DNA from: Nocardia beijingensis NBRC 16342
GTDB lineage: Bacteria; Actinomycetota; Actinomycetes; Mycobacteriales; Mycobacteriaceae
Direction: 5' to 3'
Length of the DNA: 37,061 nucleotides
Assembly: GCF_001612785.1 (NCBI RefSeq)
Contig: NZ_BDBC01000006.1
Span: 1-37,061, forward strand
Part shown: piece by piece, positions 1 through 7,620 of the stretch
Layout: every line of letters begins with the position of its first letter
Position numbering within the stretch: the stretch's first letter is position 1
The notes under the pieces: generated by a model
Seen by the model: only the letters and a program-made list of their open reading frames with translations
The model's database searches: none
What the model was told of the DNA's origin: nothing
Position numbers and translations under genes: made by a program

Positions 1-175
1 GGCCGCGACTCCGGCCACCCCCGCCGACACCGCCGTGCCGGCGCCCCCCGCGACCGAGGAGCCCGCGAAGCCCGCGGCCAAGGCTCCGGCGAAGCCGACG
101 CGCAGCAAGCGCGGCAAGGCACCGATGCCGTCCTGGGAGGACGTGCTGCTCGGGGTGCGCAGCTCGGGTCACTGA
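1..175 (+). CDS. sepH: Septation protein SepH, C-terminal end (partial)
   Basis: The window opens inside a gene; the reading frame starting at base 2 runs to TGA at 173-175 and gives 57 residues. The sequence is first a low-complexity Ala/Pro/Lys stretch and then ends in the motif MPSWEDVLLGVRSSGH. A short conserved C-terminus of the form PSW-(E/D)-(D/E)-V/I-L/M is typical of SepH (DUF3071) proteins of actinobacteria, which bind FtsZ and promote Z-ring assembly. The N-terminal DUF3071 and helix-turn-helix parts lie outside the window, so the call rests on the tail motif and on the neighbours: in mycobacteria the sepH homologue sits next to the DUF2537 and RNA methyltransferase genes, as it does here. 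Confidence 0.72.
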   Translation, partial: AATPATPADTAVPAPPATEEPAKPAAKAPAKPTRSKRGKAPMPSWEDVLLGVRSSGH

Positions 176-447
176 GCGTTCCGCCACCGCGGGTCTTCTT
201 TGTACCGATCGGGGGTACGCGAGCGCGCTCCCGAGGGTCGCTCGGCTCCGATGAGCGCGCGAAATCAGCGGTCACGAACCGGTGTTCAGGGTGCGAAGCC
301 GCACCGAGGCCGGAGCGAGGCGAGTAGATTTTCGGTGGGTCGACGAGCGTCGGCGCCGACGGTGGCCGCGGCGGTGCGCGGTCTACGCCGTCGTGCGTTG
401 CTCGAAGTTCGCGGAGTTGATTCGTGCGACTATCGGGAGGTGCCGGA

Positions 448-1191
448 ATGCTATCCAAGGCTTGGTCGCTCTGGTACGTCGACGCACCGGACCCGCTGAC
501 CGTACTGCGCGCGAGCCGCAACCCGGATCCTCGAGCGGCACTGGCACTGGCCAAGCAACTGCACGAAGACCACGACGTGCAACCGATCCTTTCAGGCACG
601 CTGGCGGGTTGCGCGGGGCCGGCGAGCGACGAGGTCTGCATCGGTTGCTTTCCTGGGGTGACGGTGCTGTGCACGGCCCAGGCCGCGCGCATCCACCCGA
701 CCGAGATCCCGGAGTTGCTGGTGCGCCCGCTGGCCTCGGAACACACGTATCTGGTGTCGTTCGACATCGAACACGGCTGGGGCGCGTTCGCGCACTGGGA
801 GCGCGGCGAGTTCCGCAGATCTTTCAGTTCGACGCGGGTGCGCATCCTGGAGGACGAGGGACTTCCGCTGGTGTGGGAGCGGTCGTACTGGGCAGGCGAG
901 CATCCGGTGCGCTGGCGCGCGGGCGAGCTGCCCGACCCGCAGTCACTGCCGTTCGATCCGCCCGACTTCGCCGACGCGGCCAACAACGAATGGCTCGGCT
1001 TCCACTACCGCGGGGCCGCCGCGCCCGGCGCGCTCGGGCCGGGCGACATCCCCATCTGCAAGTTCGCGCTGCACCCGAAGGGCAAGCTACCCACATCGGG
1101 GATACGCGGCTCAGGCGAGGGCGGGGCGCACACGACGTCGCGCAAGCGCGGCCTGTTCGGCTGGCTGCGTGGACACGACCCCGTCGGCTAG
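448..1191 (+). CDS. DUF6928-like hypothetical protein
   Basis: This 247-residue soluble protein has no signal peptide or membrane segment. I chose ATG 448 because GGGAGG at 435-440 lies 7 bases upstream; an earlier in-frame GTG at 424 has no such site. The N-terminus (LWYVDAPDPLTVLRA) and the pattern of Cys, Trp and acidic residues resemble the actinobacterial DUF6928 family, whose function is unknown. Residues about 40-60 include a small Cys cluster (AGCAG, then VCIGC). The last 35 residues are Gly/Arg/Lys rich and probably disordered. It converges on the DUF2537 gene across a repeat-containing gap. The family name is recalled from sequence style, so treat it as moderate; no activity can be inferred. 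Confidence 0.7.
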   Translation: MLSKAWSLWYVDAPDPLTVLRASRNPDPRAALALAKQLHEDHDVQPILSGTLAGCAGPASDEVCIGCFPGVTVLCTAQAARIHPTEIPELLVRPLASEHTYLVSFDIEHGWGAFAHWERGEFRRSFSSTRVRILEDEGLPLVWERSYWAGEHPVRWRAGELPDPQSLPFDPPDFADAANNEWLGFHYRGAAAPGALGPGDIPICKFALHPKGKLPTSGIRGSGEGGAHTTSRKRGLFGWLRGHDPVG

Positions 1192-1252
1192 CGGCGTCAC
1201 CGCGCCTCCAGCTTCGCGCTGGATGGGCGCAAGCCGGATATCGTCCGCCGAC

Positions 1253-1324
1253 AAACAGCGCACGGCCGGAGCAGAGGCGGAGGTACGCAAAAAGCGCACG
1301 GCCGGAGCGAACGCGGAGGTACGC
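1253..1324. repeat. Tandem 36-bp direct repeat (two units)
   Basis: Two head-to-tail 36-bp units, 1253-1288 and 1289-1324, share about 31 of 36 positions. The shared core is GCGCACGGCCGGAGC followed by GCGGAGGTACGC. They fill the end of the gap between the convergent DUF6928 and DUF2537 genes and stop just before the DUF2537 stop codon. A small hairpin (CCAGC-ttcg-GCTGG type) lies just upstream at about 1206-1223. The unit length is a multiple of three, but no credible gene contains the repeat. Confidence 0.75.
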
Positions 1325-1325
1325 C

Positions 1326-1625
1326 TCAGGCGAACAGTCCACCCAGCAGCAGCGCGACCCAGCCGAGCAGCACGCCCGCCGCGCCGCCGCCGATCACCCA
1401 CCGCGTCACGGGGGTGAATCGCCAGCGCCAGGCGGTGGGCGCGGCGCCGCCTGCGGCGACCAGGTTCACCGCCACCGCGAGCAACGGATGCACTTCGGCC
1501 AGCGCGGCCCCGAAGGAATACACCGCGACCGCCGAAAGCAGCGCCACCATGAACGCCACGGTGAGGCCCGCGCCCCACGGCGTCGGGTCCTGGTAGGACG
1601 GATAGGGCCGGTACGGTTCGGTCAC
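1326..1625 (-). CDS. DUF2537 family small membrane protein
   Basis: A 99-residue protein with three probable transmembrane helices: about 21-42 (GAGLTVAFMVALLSAVAVYS), 46-65 and 73-96. A short Pro/Tyr-rich N-terminal tail (TEPYRPYPSYQDPTPWG) precedes the first helix. The start is GTG at 1625, which overlaps the stop of the upstream TrmH gene in a GTGA (1622-1625), so the two genes are translationally coupled and form one operon. The position next to sepH and the RNA methyltransferase matches the mycobacterial gene Rv0882, as far as I recall a DUF2537 protein. Function is unknown. Confidence 0.8.
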   Translation of the reverse strand: MTEPYRPYPSYQDPTPWGAGLTVAFMVALLSAVAVYSFGAALAEVHPLLAVAVNLVAAGGAAPTAWRWRFTPVTRWVIGGGAAGVLLGWVALLLGGLFA

Positions 1626-2425
1626 GCCGTCCTCACCCGCTCGTAGAACGCCATCGCGGCCGCGGTCGCGACATTGAGCGAATCGGTGCCAGGCGTCATG
1701 GGGATGCGCGCGCGGACGTCGGTGGCCCGCATGGCCTCCTCGGTCAGTCCAGGCCCCTCCGCTCCGAGCAACAACGCCACCCGCTCCCCCGTCATCGCGG
1801 CGGCCAGATTCGCCGCCGCCGGATCGGGCGTCAAGGCGATGATCTGGAATCCCTTGCGCCGCAGTATATCCAGACCGCCCGGCCAATCCGGCACGGACGC
1901 GAACGGCACGCGAAGCACATGTCCCATCGAGACCCGGACGGCCCGGCGGTACAGCGGGTCGGCACAGCGGTCGCCGAAGAGGATCGCGTCGGCTCCCAGC
2001 CCGGCGGCGTTGCGGAACATCGCGCCGAGATTCTCGTGGTCGTTGACGCCTTCCAGCACCGCGACGGTGCGCGCCTTGTCGATCACCTCGTCCATGCCGA
2101 ATGCGGTGGGACGGGGGGCGACGGCCAGCACGCCGCGATTGAGGTGGAACCCGACCACCTCGGCCATCACCTCGGCCGTCGCGCGGTAGTACGGCACGTC
2201 GACGGTCACCAGATCGTCGGCGAGTTCGGCGCGCCTGCGCTCGACGCCGAGCAGCGCGGTCGGCGCGAAACGCGAATCGAGCATGCGCTGGACCACCACG
2301 ACGCCTTCGGCGATCACCAGTCCTCTTCGGCCGGGCAGATCGGGCCTGCGGTCGGCCGACTTGAGATCGCGGAAATCGTCGACCCGTGGGTCGGCGGGGT
2401 CATCGATGTCGATCACTTCGGCCAC
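1622..2425 (-). CDS. TrmH/SpoU family RNA 2'-O-methyltransferase
   Basis: A 267-residue SPOUT-class methyltransferase that should transfer a methyl group from S-adenosylmethionine to a ribose 2'-OH in tRNA or rRNA. An N-terminal substrate-binding region (about 30-105) contains the GLVIAEG motif seen in TrmH/RlmB relatives. The knotted C-terminal domain has all three SPOUT motifs: NLGAMFRNA (132-140, with the catalytic-type Arg138), LLLGAEGPGL (218-227) and SLNVATAAA (249-257). The start is GTG 2425, preceded by a purine-rich AGGATGGAG. The frame stays open far upstream, but the homologous protein begins here. It is divergent from the Eis-like gene (112 bp apart). The RNA target cannot be told from sequence. 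Confidence 0.9.
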   Translation of the reverse strand: MAEVIDIDDPADPRVDDFRDLKSADRRPDLPGRRGLVIAEGVVVVQRMLDSRFAPTALLGVERRRAELADDLVTVDVPYYRATAEVMAEVVGFHLNRGVLAVAPRPTAFGMDEVIDKARTVAVLEGVNDHENLGAMFRNAAGLGADAILFGDRCADPLYRRAVRVSMGHVLRVPFASVPDWPGGLDILRRKGFQIIALTPDPAAANLAAAMTGERVALLLGAEGPGLTEEAMRATDVRARIPMTPGTDSLNVATAAAMAFYERVRTA

Positions 2426-2536
2426 CGCTCCATCCTGCCGGGCGGCCGCGGCCGGGTCCGAATCGGTGTTCGCCCTGCGGTCGCGGACCGCGAAAATGCG
2501 GTGCGGGCAGGTGGGCGAAGGTGGGATGGTCGAGGC

Positions 2537-3739
2537 ATGACCCCGCCGGGAATCACCATTCGGTCGGCCACCGCACACGACGCGCCCGCGATCACGACGC
2601 TGTTGGAGACCTCGTTCGGCACCCGCTCCGACCCGGCCGAAGCCGAACGGTATCCGCTGCTGTTCCCACCGGAGAGCGCGATCGTGGCGGTCGACGGCGG
2701 AGAGGTCGTCGGGCACACCCAGTCCACCACCATGACGGTGACCGTCCCCGGCGAGCGGACCGTGCGGGTGTGCGGCATCGCGGGCGTCGCCGTCGCGCCC
2801 ACGCACCGGCGGCGCGGCATCCTGCGCGCCATGTACACCGAACAGCATCGGCGCGTCGAGGCAGCCGGTCTGCCCTTGACCATGTTCACCGCGAGCGAGG
2901 GCGGCATCTACGGCCGGTTCGGCTACGGTCCCGCGACACGGGAGAACGCGGTCGGCATCGACCGGCGATTCGCCGGATTCCTCCCGTCGACGCCCGATCC
3001 CGGCGGTGTGACGCTGCGCTCGCCGAGCGAGCTGCGCGCGTCGGCGGAAGCGATCTACGACCGCTGGCGCAGGCTGGTGCCGGGTGCGCAGGTACGTCCG
3101 GCGGCGGCCTGGGACATCGTGTTCGACGATCCGCAGCGTTACCGCGAGGGCGGCAGCACCCTGTTCGGGCTGCTGCACGCCGACGGCTACGCGCTGTATC
3201 GGTACCACTCGGACGGCAGGGCACGGACGGTGGAAGTCGCCGAACTGCGGACGGTCACGGCCGAAGCGCACGCGGCCCTGTGGCGGGCCCTGCTCGGGCT
3301 GGATCTGGTGCGGCGGGTGGATGCCGTGCTCACCGACCACGACCCGCTGCCCTATCTGCTGACCGACCACCGGCTGGTGCGCACCACCGCTCGCTACGAC
3401 GGACTGTGGCTGCGCCTGATGGACGTCCCCGCGGCGCTGACGGCGCGCGCTTACGCGAGCGACCTGGACGTGACGCTCGCGGTGACCGACCCGTTCCGGG
3501 ACGCGGGCGGCACGTTCGCGCTGCGCGTCCGGAACGGGCAGGCCGCGTGCGAGCCGACCGAGCGCGCGGCCGATATCGAACTCGGCATCGACGTGCTCGG
3601 GAGCATGTATCTCGGTGCGTATCCCGCGCGGGTCTTCGCCGCGGCGAACCGGTTGCGGGCGAAGGACGCCGCGCGGCTGCGCGCCTTCGACGACGCCTTC
3701 CGCGCGGAGCGGGACGCGATGCTCGGCTGGTTCTTCTGA
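2537..3739 (+). CDS. Eis-type GNAT acetyltransferase
   Basis: A 400-residue protein of the Eis family: two fused GNAT folds plus a SCP2-like C-terminal domain, matching the usual length of about 400. The first GNAT domain carries the acetyl-CoA pyrophosphate-binding loop VAPTHRRRGI (86-95). The motif YGRFGYGPAT contains Tyr130, aligned with the general acid Tyr126 of M. tuberculosis Eis. The chain ends in Trp-Phe-Phe; in Eis the free C-terminal carboxylate of a terminal Phe acts in catalysis, and that is preserved. Eis acetylates aminoglycosides at several amines and also polyamines and protein lysines, but the natural substrate here is unknown. The start ATG 2537 is the first Met after a long open stretch and opens the GNAT fold directly (ITIRSATAHD). 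Confidence 0.9.
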   Translation: MTPPGITIRSATAHDAPAITTLLETSFGTRSDPAEAERYPLLFPPESAIVAVDGGEVVGHTQSTTMTVTVPGERTVRVCGIAGVAVAPTHRRRGILRAMYTEQHRRVEAAGLPLTMFTASEGGIYGRFGYGPATRENAVGIDRRFAGFLPSTPDPGGVTLRSPSELRASAEAIYDRWRRLVPGAQVRPAAAWDIVFDDPQRYREGGSTLFGLLHADGYALYRYHSDGRARTVEVAELRTVTAEAHAALWRALLGLDLVRRVDAVLTDHDPLPYLLTDHRLVRTTARYDGLWLRLMDVPAALTARAYASDLDVTLAVTDPFRDAGGTFALRVRNGQAACEPTERAADIELGIDVLGSMYLGAYPARVFAAANRLRAKDAARLRAFDDAFRAERDAMLGWFF

Positions 3740-3778
3740 CGGCGCGCACCGCGCCCCGCCGCCTGGCATGCTGGTCTC

Positions 3779-4180
3779 ATGAAGCCGATCCAGTTGATTC
3801 TCAACATCCTGTGGCTGGTCTTCGCCGGATTCTGGCTGGCGCTGGGCTACATCGCGGCGGGACTCATCTGCTTCATCCTGATCATCACGATTCCTTTCGG
3901 CATCGCGTCGTTCCGGATCGCCGCCTACGTGCTGTGGCCGTTCGGCCGCACGACCGTGGAGAAGCCGGGCGCCGGCGCGGGTTCGCTGATCGGCAACATC
4001 ATCTGGTTCATCGTCGCGGGGTGGTGGCTGGCGCTGGGGCACCTGCTCACCAGCATTCCGCTGTTCGTCTCGATCATCGGCATCCCGTTCGGCTGGGCCA
4101 ACTTGAAGTTCATACCGATCTCGCTGTTCCCGCTCGGCCGGGAGATCGTGGACAGCGACCGGCCGTTCGGCGCGCAATAG
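3779..4180 (+). CDS. YccF family inner-membrane protein
   Basis: A 133-residue membrane protein made of two copies of the YccF (DUF307) repeat. Each copy has a NILW or NIIW motif followed by a hydrophobic helix and the signature IPFG (residues about 39-42 and 101-104). Four hydrophobic helices are predicted. The start ATG 3779 lies 39 bp after the Eis-like gene on the same strand, so the two may be co-transcribed. No strong Shine-Dalgarno sequence is visible. The molecular function of YccF proteins is unknown. Confidence 0.9.
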   Translation: MKPIQLILNILWLVFAGFWLALGYIAAGLICFILIITIPFGIASFRIAAYVLWPFGRTTVEKPGAGAGSLIGNIIWFIVAGWWLALGHLLTSIPLFVSIIGIPFGWANLKFIPISLFPLGREIVDSDRPFGAQ

Positions 4181-4248
4181 CGGCAGCTCATCCGGTTTTC
4201 CGCGCTCCGGCGGCACGGGCAACGAGACGCGCCACATCGCGATAGTAC

Positions 4249-4264
4249 TGTGATCTGAATCACA
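4249..4264. promoter_or_regulatory. Consensus Crp (cAMP receptor protein) binding site
   Basis: TGTGATCTGAATCACA is an exact match to TGTGA-N6-TCACA, the consensus bound by enteric CRP and by mycobacterial Crp (Rv3676). The palindrome extends one base on each side (CTGTGAT/ATCACAG arms). It lies 117 bp upstream of the small membrane-protein gene at 4381 in an unusually AT-rich stretch (about 4240-4325), where a promoter is likely. Whether Crp activates or represses here cannot be told. Confidence 0.75.
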
Positions 4265-4380
4265 GACTGTTAACGAAGTCACACCTCCATGCGATGGTTA
4301 GCTAGAAGGTAACTGATTTATTTCCAGTGCCCACAGCGTCCCGAGCGGGCGCCGAGCCGACCGCGCAGGAGGGCTCCACC

Positions 4381-4608
4381 ATGACCGACCGAACCGCCCG
4401 CAGGGCCGACTCGGACACCGCGCCACTCGCGCCGATCGCGGTGACTGTGGGAGTGCTGCTGCTCATCGGCGCGGCCACCCAGCTCCCGCACCTGCCCCGA
4501 TGGGCCGACGATTACGGAGTTCTGATCTATCCGGTCTTCGTCCTATGGCTGACCGTCGCGGGTGGACTGCTGTGGTGGGGCGCCGGGATCATCCGAACCA
4601 AGCGCTGA
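4381..4608 (+). CDS. Small two-helix membrane protein, hypothetical
   Basis: A 75-residue protein with a polar Arg/Asp-rich N-terminus and two hydrophobic segments: about 18-36 (IAVTVGVLLLIGAATQL) and 48-68 (LIYPVFVLWLTVAGGLLWW). It ends in a basic IIRTKR tail. The start ATG 4381 is supported by GGAGGG at 4370-4375; an upstream in-frame GTG at 4327 lacks such a site. It is the only gene downstream of the Crp site at 4249-4264 on this strand, so it is a candidate cAMP-responsive gene. I do not recognise the family. Confidence 0.72.
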   Translation: MTDRTARRADSDTAPLAPIAVTVGVLLLIGAATQLPHLPRWADDYGVLIYPVFVLWLTVAGGLLWWGAGIIRTKR

Positions 4609-4644
4609 CCCACGCGGGCGCGGCGAATCCCGTTGCTGCCGTGG

Positions 4645-5082
4645 CTACTCGGATTCCGCGACGATCTGTTTCATGATCGCCACGGCACGGGTCAGCACGA
4701 CGAGCTGCTCCTCGGTGAGCGTCGAGAGCTGCTCGGTCATCCACGCCTCGCGGGCGCTCGCTTCGTCGGCGATGAGCGCGCGGCCCGCGGAGGACAGCGA
4801 GACGATGATCTGACGGCCATCGGTCGGATGCGGATTGCGCTCGACCAGATCGAGATCGGTGAGCGAGGCGATGACGCGAGTCATCGACGGGGGCTGGACG
4901 CGCTCTTTCGCCGCGAGCGCGCCCGGGGTCATCGCGCCTTCGCGCGCCAGCGTGGCGAGCGCGGAGAGCTGGGTCAGCGAGATCTGCGAATCGGCCCGAC
5001 GGCCGCGCAGGTGTCGCGTCAGTCGAACGACCGCCAGCGAGAGCTCACCAGCAAGGGCTCTGACATCCGATGGCGTTGTCAC
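4645..5082 (-). CDS. MarR family transcriptional regulator
   Basis: A 145-residue winged helix-turn-helix protein closely resembling mycobacterial Rv0880. The order is a helical dimerisation start (ALAGELSLAVVRLTRHL), helix 2 and the recognition region (SLTQLSALATLAREGAMTPGAL, then QPPSMTRVIASL), the wing with the typical D-GRQ (TDGRQIIVSLS, about 96-106), and C-terminal dimerisation helices. GTG 5082 is chosen because homologues begin just before this point; an in-frame ATG at 5142 would add 20 Pro/Gly-rich residues. It is divergent from the DUF2530 gene with 115 bp between the starts, so autoregulation and control of that gene are plausible. The ligand is unknown. Confidence 0.9.
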   Translation of the reverse strand: MTTPSDVRALAGELSLAVVRLTRHLRGRRADSQISLTQLSALATLAREGAMTPGALAAKERVQPPSMTRVIASLTDLDLVERNPHPTDGRQIIVSLSSAGRALIADEASAREAWMTEQLSTLTEEQLVVLTRAVAIMKQIVAESE

Positions 5083-5185
5083 AGTGCCAAACGATACGGG
5101 ACCGAGAGCGGCCGGTCGCGGCTTCCCGCCATGGTGCGCCACCTCGCCTCCGCGCGGTCGGCGGACTCCGCCCGGCAGGGCGGAT

Positions 5186-5191
5186 TAGGCT
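5186..5191 (+). promoter_or_regulatory. -10 element of a leaderless promoter (DUF2530 gene)
   Basis: TAGGCT, a TANNNT -10 hexamer, ends 6 bases before the GTG start at 5198. With transcription normally starting 6-8 bases after the hexamer, the transcript would begin at or next to the start codon. There is no Shine-Dalgarno sequence between. Confidence 0.55.
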
Positions 5192-5197
5192 GAGCCC

Positions 5198-5437
5198 GTG
5201 ACACCGAAAGTCCCCCAGCTTCCGCCGCGACTGACCGACCCGCGCCCCGTGCTCGCGGTCGGCAGCGCACTGTGGCTGATCGCCACCGTGGTGGTGTGGG
5301 CGAGCGGCGACCGATGGGCGTCGGCCCGCCCGGTCTGCCTGATGGGGCTGGCGGTCGGACTGCTCGGGCTGGTCATCTATCTGGTCCAGCGCCGCGGCGC
5401 CCGACGCGGGGACAAGGGCGCGCAGACGGGACTGTGA
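5198..5437 (+). CDS. DUF2530 family small membrane protein
   Basis: A 79-residue protein with a Pro-rich N-terminus, the motif LTDPRPVLAVG (about 9-19), and two transmembrane helices (about 18-38 and 45-64), followed by a basic tail. The motif and size fit actinobacterial DUF2530 proteins, and the position divergent from the MarR gene matches Rv0879c next to Rv0880. GTG 5198 follows a -10 hexamer by 6 bases, so the mRNA is probably leaderless. Function is unknown. Its stop lies 7 bp from the stop of the convergent ceramidase gene. Confidence 0.8.
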   Translation: MTPKVPQLPPRLTDPRPVLAVGSALWLIATVVVWASGDRWASARPVCLMGLAVGLLGLVIYLVQRRGARRGDKGAQTGL

Positions 5438-5444
5438 GGGCGGG

Positions 5445-7505
5445 TCAGGGTCGGACCAAGTCGAATTCGTCGGTCGTGCCGGTGAGCGGGTAGAGCCTGC
5501 CGTCGGGGTCGAGACGGGTCGCGTAGTGCTGGAAGCGATAGCGTCCCGGCTCGGCGTCCAGGGGGATGTCCCAGGTGAACCGGGCCACCGACTCCGCGAG
5601 CCCGCGCTTGCTCCAGTGGTATTTCACCGCCCACTCACCCTCGTTGGCCACCCGCACCCATTCGCCGGACGCGTTCCTGCGCTGCACTTCCAGGAACGTG
5701 CCGTTGCGCCGGATGTCGTGTTTCGGATGGGCCGAGACGAATTCGGCCAGCACTTGATCTCCGGGGCCGTAGGACGGGTGCGGTTGCACCAGCACGTCAC
5801 CGAAGCCCCGGCCCGGCGCGGCCGCGTCCGGCCCGGCGCCCGGCTGGAAGTTCGGCTGTAACTGGGATACATCGCGCGGGGCGGGGCCGCGCGGCACCGG
5901 CGTGCGGGCGGCGAAGGCCGTGGCCAGACGGGTGAACTCCTGCTGATAGGCGCACAGGGTGTAGCGGCCGAACAGCGTCGAAGCGCCCTCGTATTGCTGG
6001 GAGTCGTATTCCTCTGGGGTGGTGACGTATTCGTGATAAGCGTTGGCGTATCCCTGCATGAGCACCTGCTCCAGCGGAACGTTCAGCGCCGCGGCCACCG
6101 CCCGGCGGATGCGCAGGCCCGACGTGATGGTGAATTCGCCACCCGCGGCGGCCAGATAGAGCTCGCCGATGCGAACGAGCTGAATCGGCAGCACATTCGG
6201 CACCCAAGGCACGGGAGGCAGCAGGCCGAGCGGCACCGCGATCGCCTTCGGCGCCTGCGCGTCCGCCAGCCAAGCCGGAGCGGGCTGCGCGGGATCGCCG
6301 AGCGCCGCGAGGAACGGGTTGCGCACGCCCTCCGGGATCGGACCGCCCGGCAACCCGGGGCCATCCTCGACGCTACCCGCGATCAGCGACACACCCGCCG
6401 CGGCCGGTGCGGTACGCCGCGACAGCCCGTCCGGCGTGAAACGGCCGTCCACGGCGATGTCGGCGAGGTCTATATAGCAGAGCATCCCGTCGACCGGGCC
6501 GGAGATCGATCGGGCCCGGCCCGCCGCCTCCACGGACGCCGCGTACTGCCGCTCGCCGAGGATGCGGGTGTTCTCGAACTCGTCCTCGGTGGGGCCGGAG
6601 CCTTGGCGCAGATTCAGGTTCGGGGACATGTCACCGGCGTTGGTCTGCGCGAAGGCCGCGACGAACGCGGGCTTGCCGTCCAGGTAGCGCAGGCCGTGCT
6701 CGATGTGCTCGGAGCAGAACGACGCGTAGCCCTTGTTGTCCGAGCTGATCAACCGGTTCGCGTTGGTCATGGAGGTGTTGTGGGTGGCGAACCAGGTGAT
6801 GGTCCCTGCCGTCCGCCCGCCCTTGCGCAGGACGAGAGTGGTCACCGCCGGATCGATGGCATCCGGGAAATGTTGTTTGTCCGTCGGTGGATTGAGTTCC
6901 CAAGCCACGCGCGACCGGTTCACGCTCGCGTTGTGCAACTCGGCGCGGCCGACGGCCAGCGAACCCTGCCCCAGATCGGCGTGCGCGGCGGCGATCGCCT
7001 CGACGATCCCGTTCACCTCGGCGTCGTACACCTGCTGCTGGAAACCGAGGATGGACAGGTTGTAGGCGTAGTCGTTGCTGGAGCCGCCGCAGGTCGCGTG
7101 CGAATGGGTCGAGGTCAACAGGACGTTCTGCTCGGTGTACAGATCGCCGAAACGCCGGGCCAGTTCGGTCAGCACGCCGCGGTGCACGGACTGGAAGATC
7201 ATCCCGTTCTCGGCGACCACGAAGACGATCCGCCGCCCGGCGCTGCCGATGATGAACGCCCGCGCCCGGGGGCGCAGGTGGATGCCCGCGGTCTGCTGCT
7301 CGAGCTGGGAGTAGCCCATCATCCCGCATTCGGCGGCCGGACCGGTGATGTCGGAGAGTCCGACGCCGATCTCGTAACCACCGGAATCCGGTGCGGCGGC
7401 CGCCGGAACGCCTAGTGCCTCGGTCATACCCGGCGCCGTCGCCGCCGCGAGCGCGGCGGACCCGATCGCGGTCCGGGTCAGAACAGTTCGGCGTGACACC
7501 GGCAT
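5445..7505 (-). CDS. Secreted neutral/alkaline ceramidase (Tat substrate)
   Basis: A 686-residue neutral ceramidase, which hydrolyses the amide bond of ceramide to sphingoid base and fatty acid. The start ATG 7505 has AAGGGAG about 8 bases upstream. The N-terminus has a twin-arginine signal (VSRRTVLTRTAIG plus an Ala-rich hydrophobic segment, cleavage probably after about 37). The catalytic domain shows TSTHSHATCGG (131-141) with zinc-ligand histidines, THNTSMTN (241-248) with another His, and NAGDMSPN (288-295), in which Ser293 aligns with the nucleophile of Pseudomonas ceramidase (GDVSPN motif). The Tyr/Glu zinc ligands fit the NAYHEYVTTPEEY region near residue 500. A C-terminal immunoglobulin-like domain follows. 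Length and motifs are complete. It is divergent from a TetR gene that probably controls it. Confidence 0.92.
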   Translation of the reverse strand: MPVSRRTVLTRTAIGSAALAAATAPGMTEALGVPAAAAPDSGGYEIGVGLSDITGPAAECGMMGYSQLEQQTAGIHLRPRARAFIIGSAGRRIVFVVAENGMIFQSVHRGVLTELARRFGDLYTEQNVLLTSTHSHATCGGSSNDYAYNLSILGFQQQVYDAEVNGIVEAIAAAHADLGQGSLAVGRAELHNASVNRSRVAWELNPPTDKQHFPDAIDPAVTTLVLRKGGRTAGTITWFATHNTSMTNANRLISSDNKGYASFCSEHIEHGLRYLDGKPAFVAAFAQTNAGDMSPNLNLRQGSGPTEDEFENTRILGERQYAASVEAAGRARSISGPVDGMLCYIDLADIAVDGRFTPDGLSRRTAPAAAGVSLIAGSVEDGPGLPGGPIPEGVRNPFLAALGDPAQPAPAWLADAQAPKAIAVPLGLLPPVPWVPNVLPIQLVRIGELYLAAAGGEFTITSGLRIRRAVAAALNVPLEQVLMQGYANAYHEYVTTPEEYDSQQYEGASTLFGRYTLCAYQQEFTRLATAFAARTPVPRGPAPRDVSQLQPNFQPGAGPDAAAPGRGFGDVLVQPHPSYGPGDQVLAEFVSAHPKHDIRRNGTFLEVQRRNASGEWVRVANEGEWAVKYHWSKRGLAESVARFTWDIPLDAEPGRYRFQHYATRLDPDGRLYPLTGTTDEFDLVRP

Positions 7506-7541
7506 ACCCGTCTCCCTTCTGTCCGGATGCAGCGAACCACA

Positions 7542-7562
7542 CAACTGGTCAGTCGTCCAGTC
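7542..7562. promoter_or_regulatory. Possible TetR operator in the ceramidase/TetR divergent region
   Basis: An imperfect dyad, CTGGTCAGTCGTCCAG, with CTGG/CCAG ends and matching inner C/G, lies between the divergent ceramidase and TetR genes, nearer the ceramidase start. The symmetry is weak, so this is a suggestion only. Confidence 0.3.
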
Positions 7563-7584
7563 CAGATTTTTTCCCGCCCATGAA

Positions 7585-7613
7585 TTGACTGCACGGGCCG
7601 TGGGCGCTTAACT
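7585..7613 (+). promoter_or_regulatory. Promoter of the TetR gene
   Basis: TTGACT (7585-7590), a 17-base spacer and TTAACT (7608-7613) form a near-consensus housekeeping promoter. The -10 ends 7 bases before the GTG start at 7621, so the transcript would be leaderless or nearly so. Confidence 0.65.
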
Positions 7614-7620
7614 CCCTTGG

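Noticed and set aside
176..447. GC-rich gap between sepH and the DUF6928 gene as a hidden gene
   Set aside because: Open frames here have no ribosome-binding site and Arg-rich composition; only the Shine-Dalgarno sequence of the downstream gene at 435-440 is meaningful.
1253..1324. 36-bp repeats as a CRISPR fragment
   Set aside because: The two units are directly adjacent with no spacers, are not palindromic at the ends, and there are no cas genes.
2426..4282. Very long minus-strand open frame extending the RNA methyltransferase upstream to 4282
   Set aside because: The extension is antisense to the Eis-like and YccF genes, has low-complexity Arg/Gly/His composition and no homology-like motifs. 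It is an artefact of high GC.
5994..7415. 473-codon plus-strand open frame antisense to the ceramidase
   Set aside because: It lies wholly opposite a gene with complete catalytic motifs and its translation is Arg/Gly/His-rich without domains.
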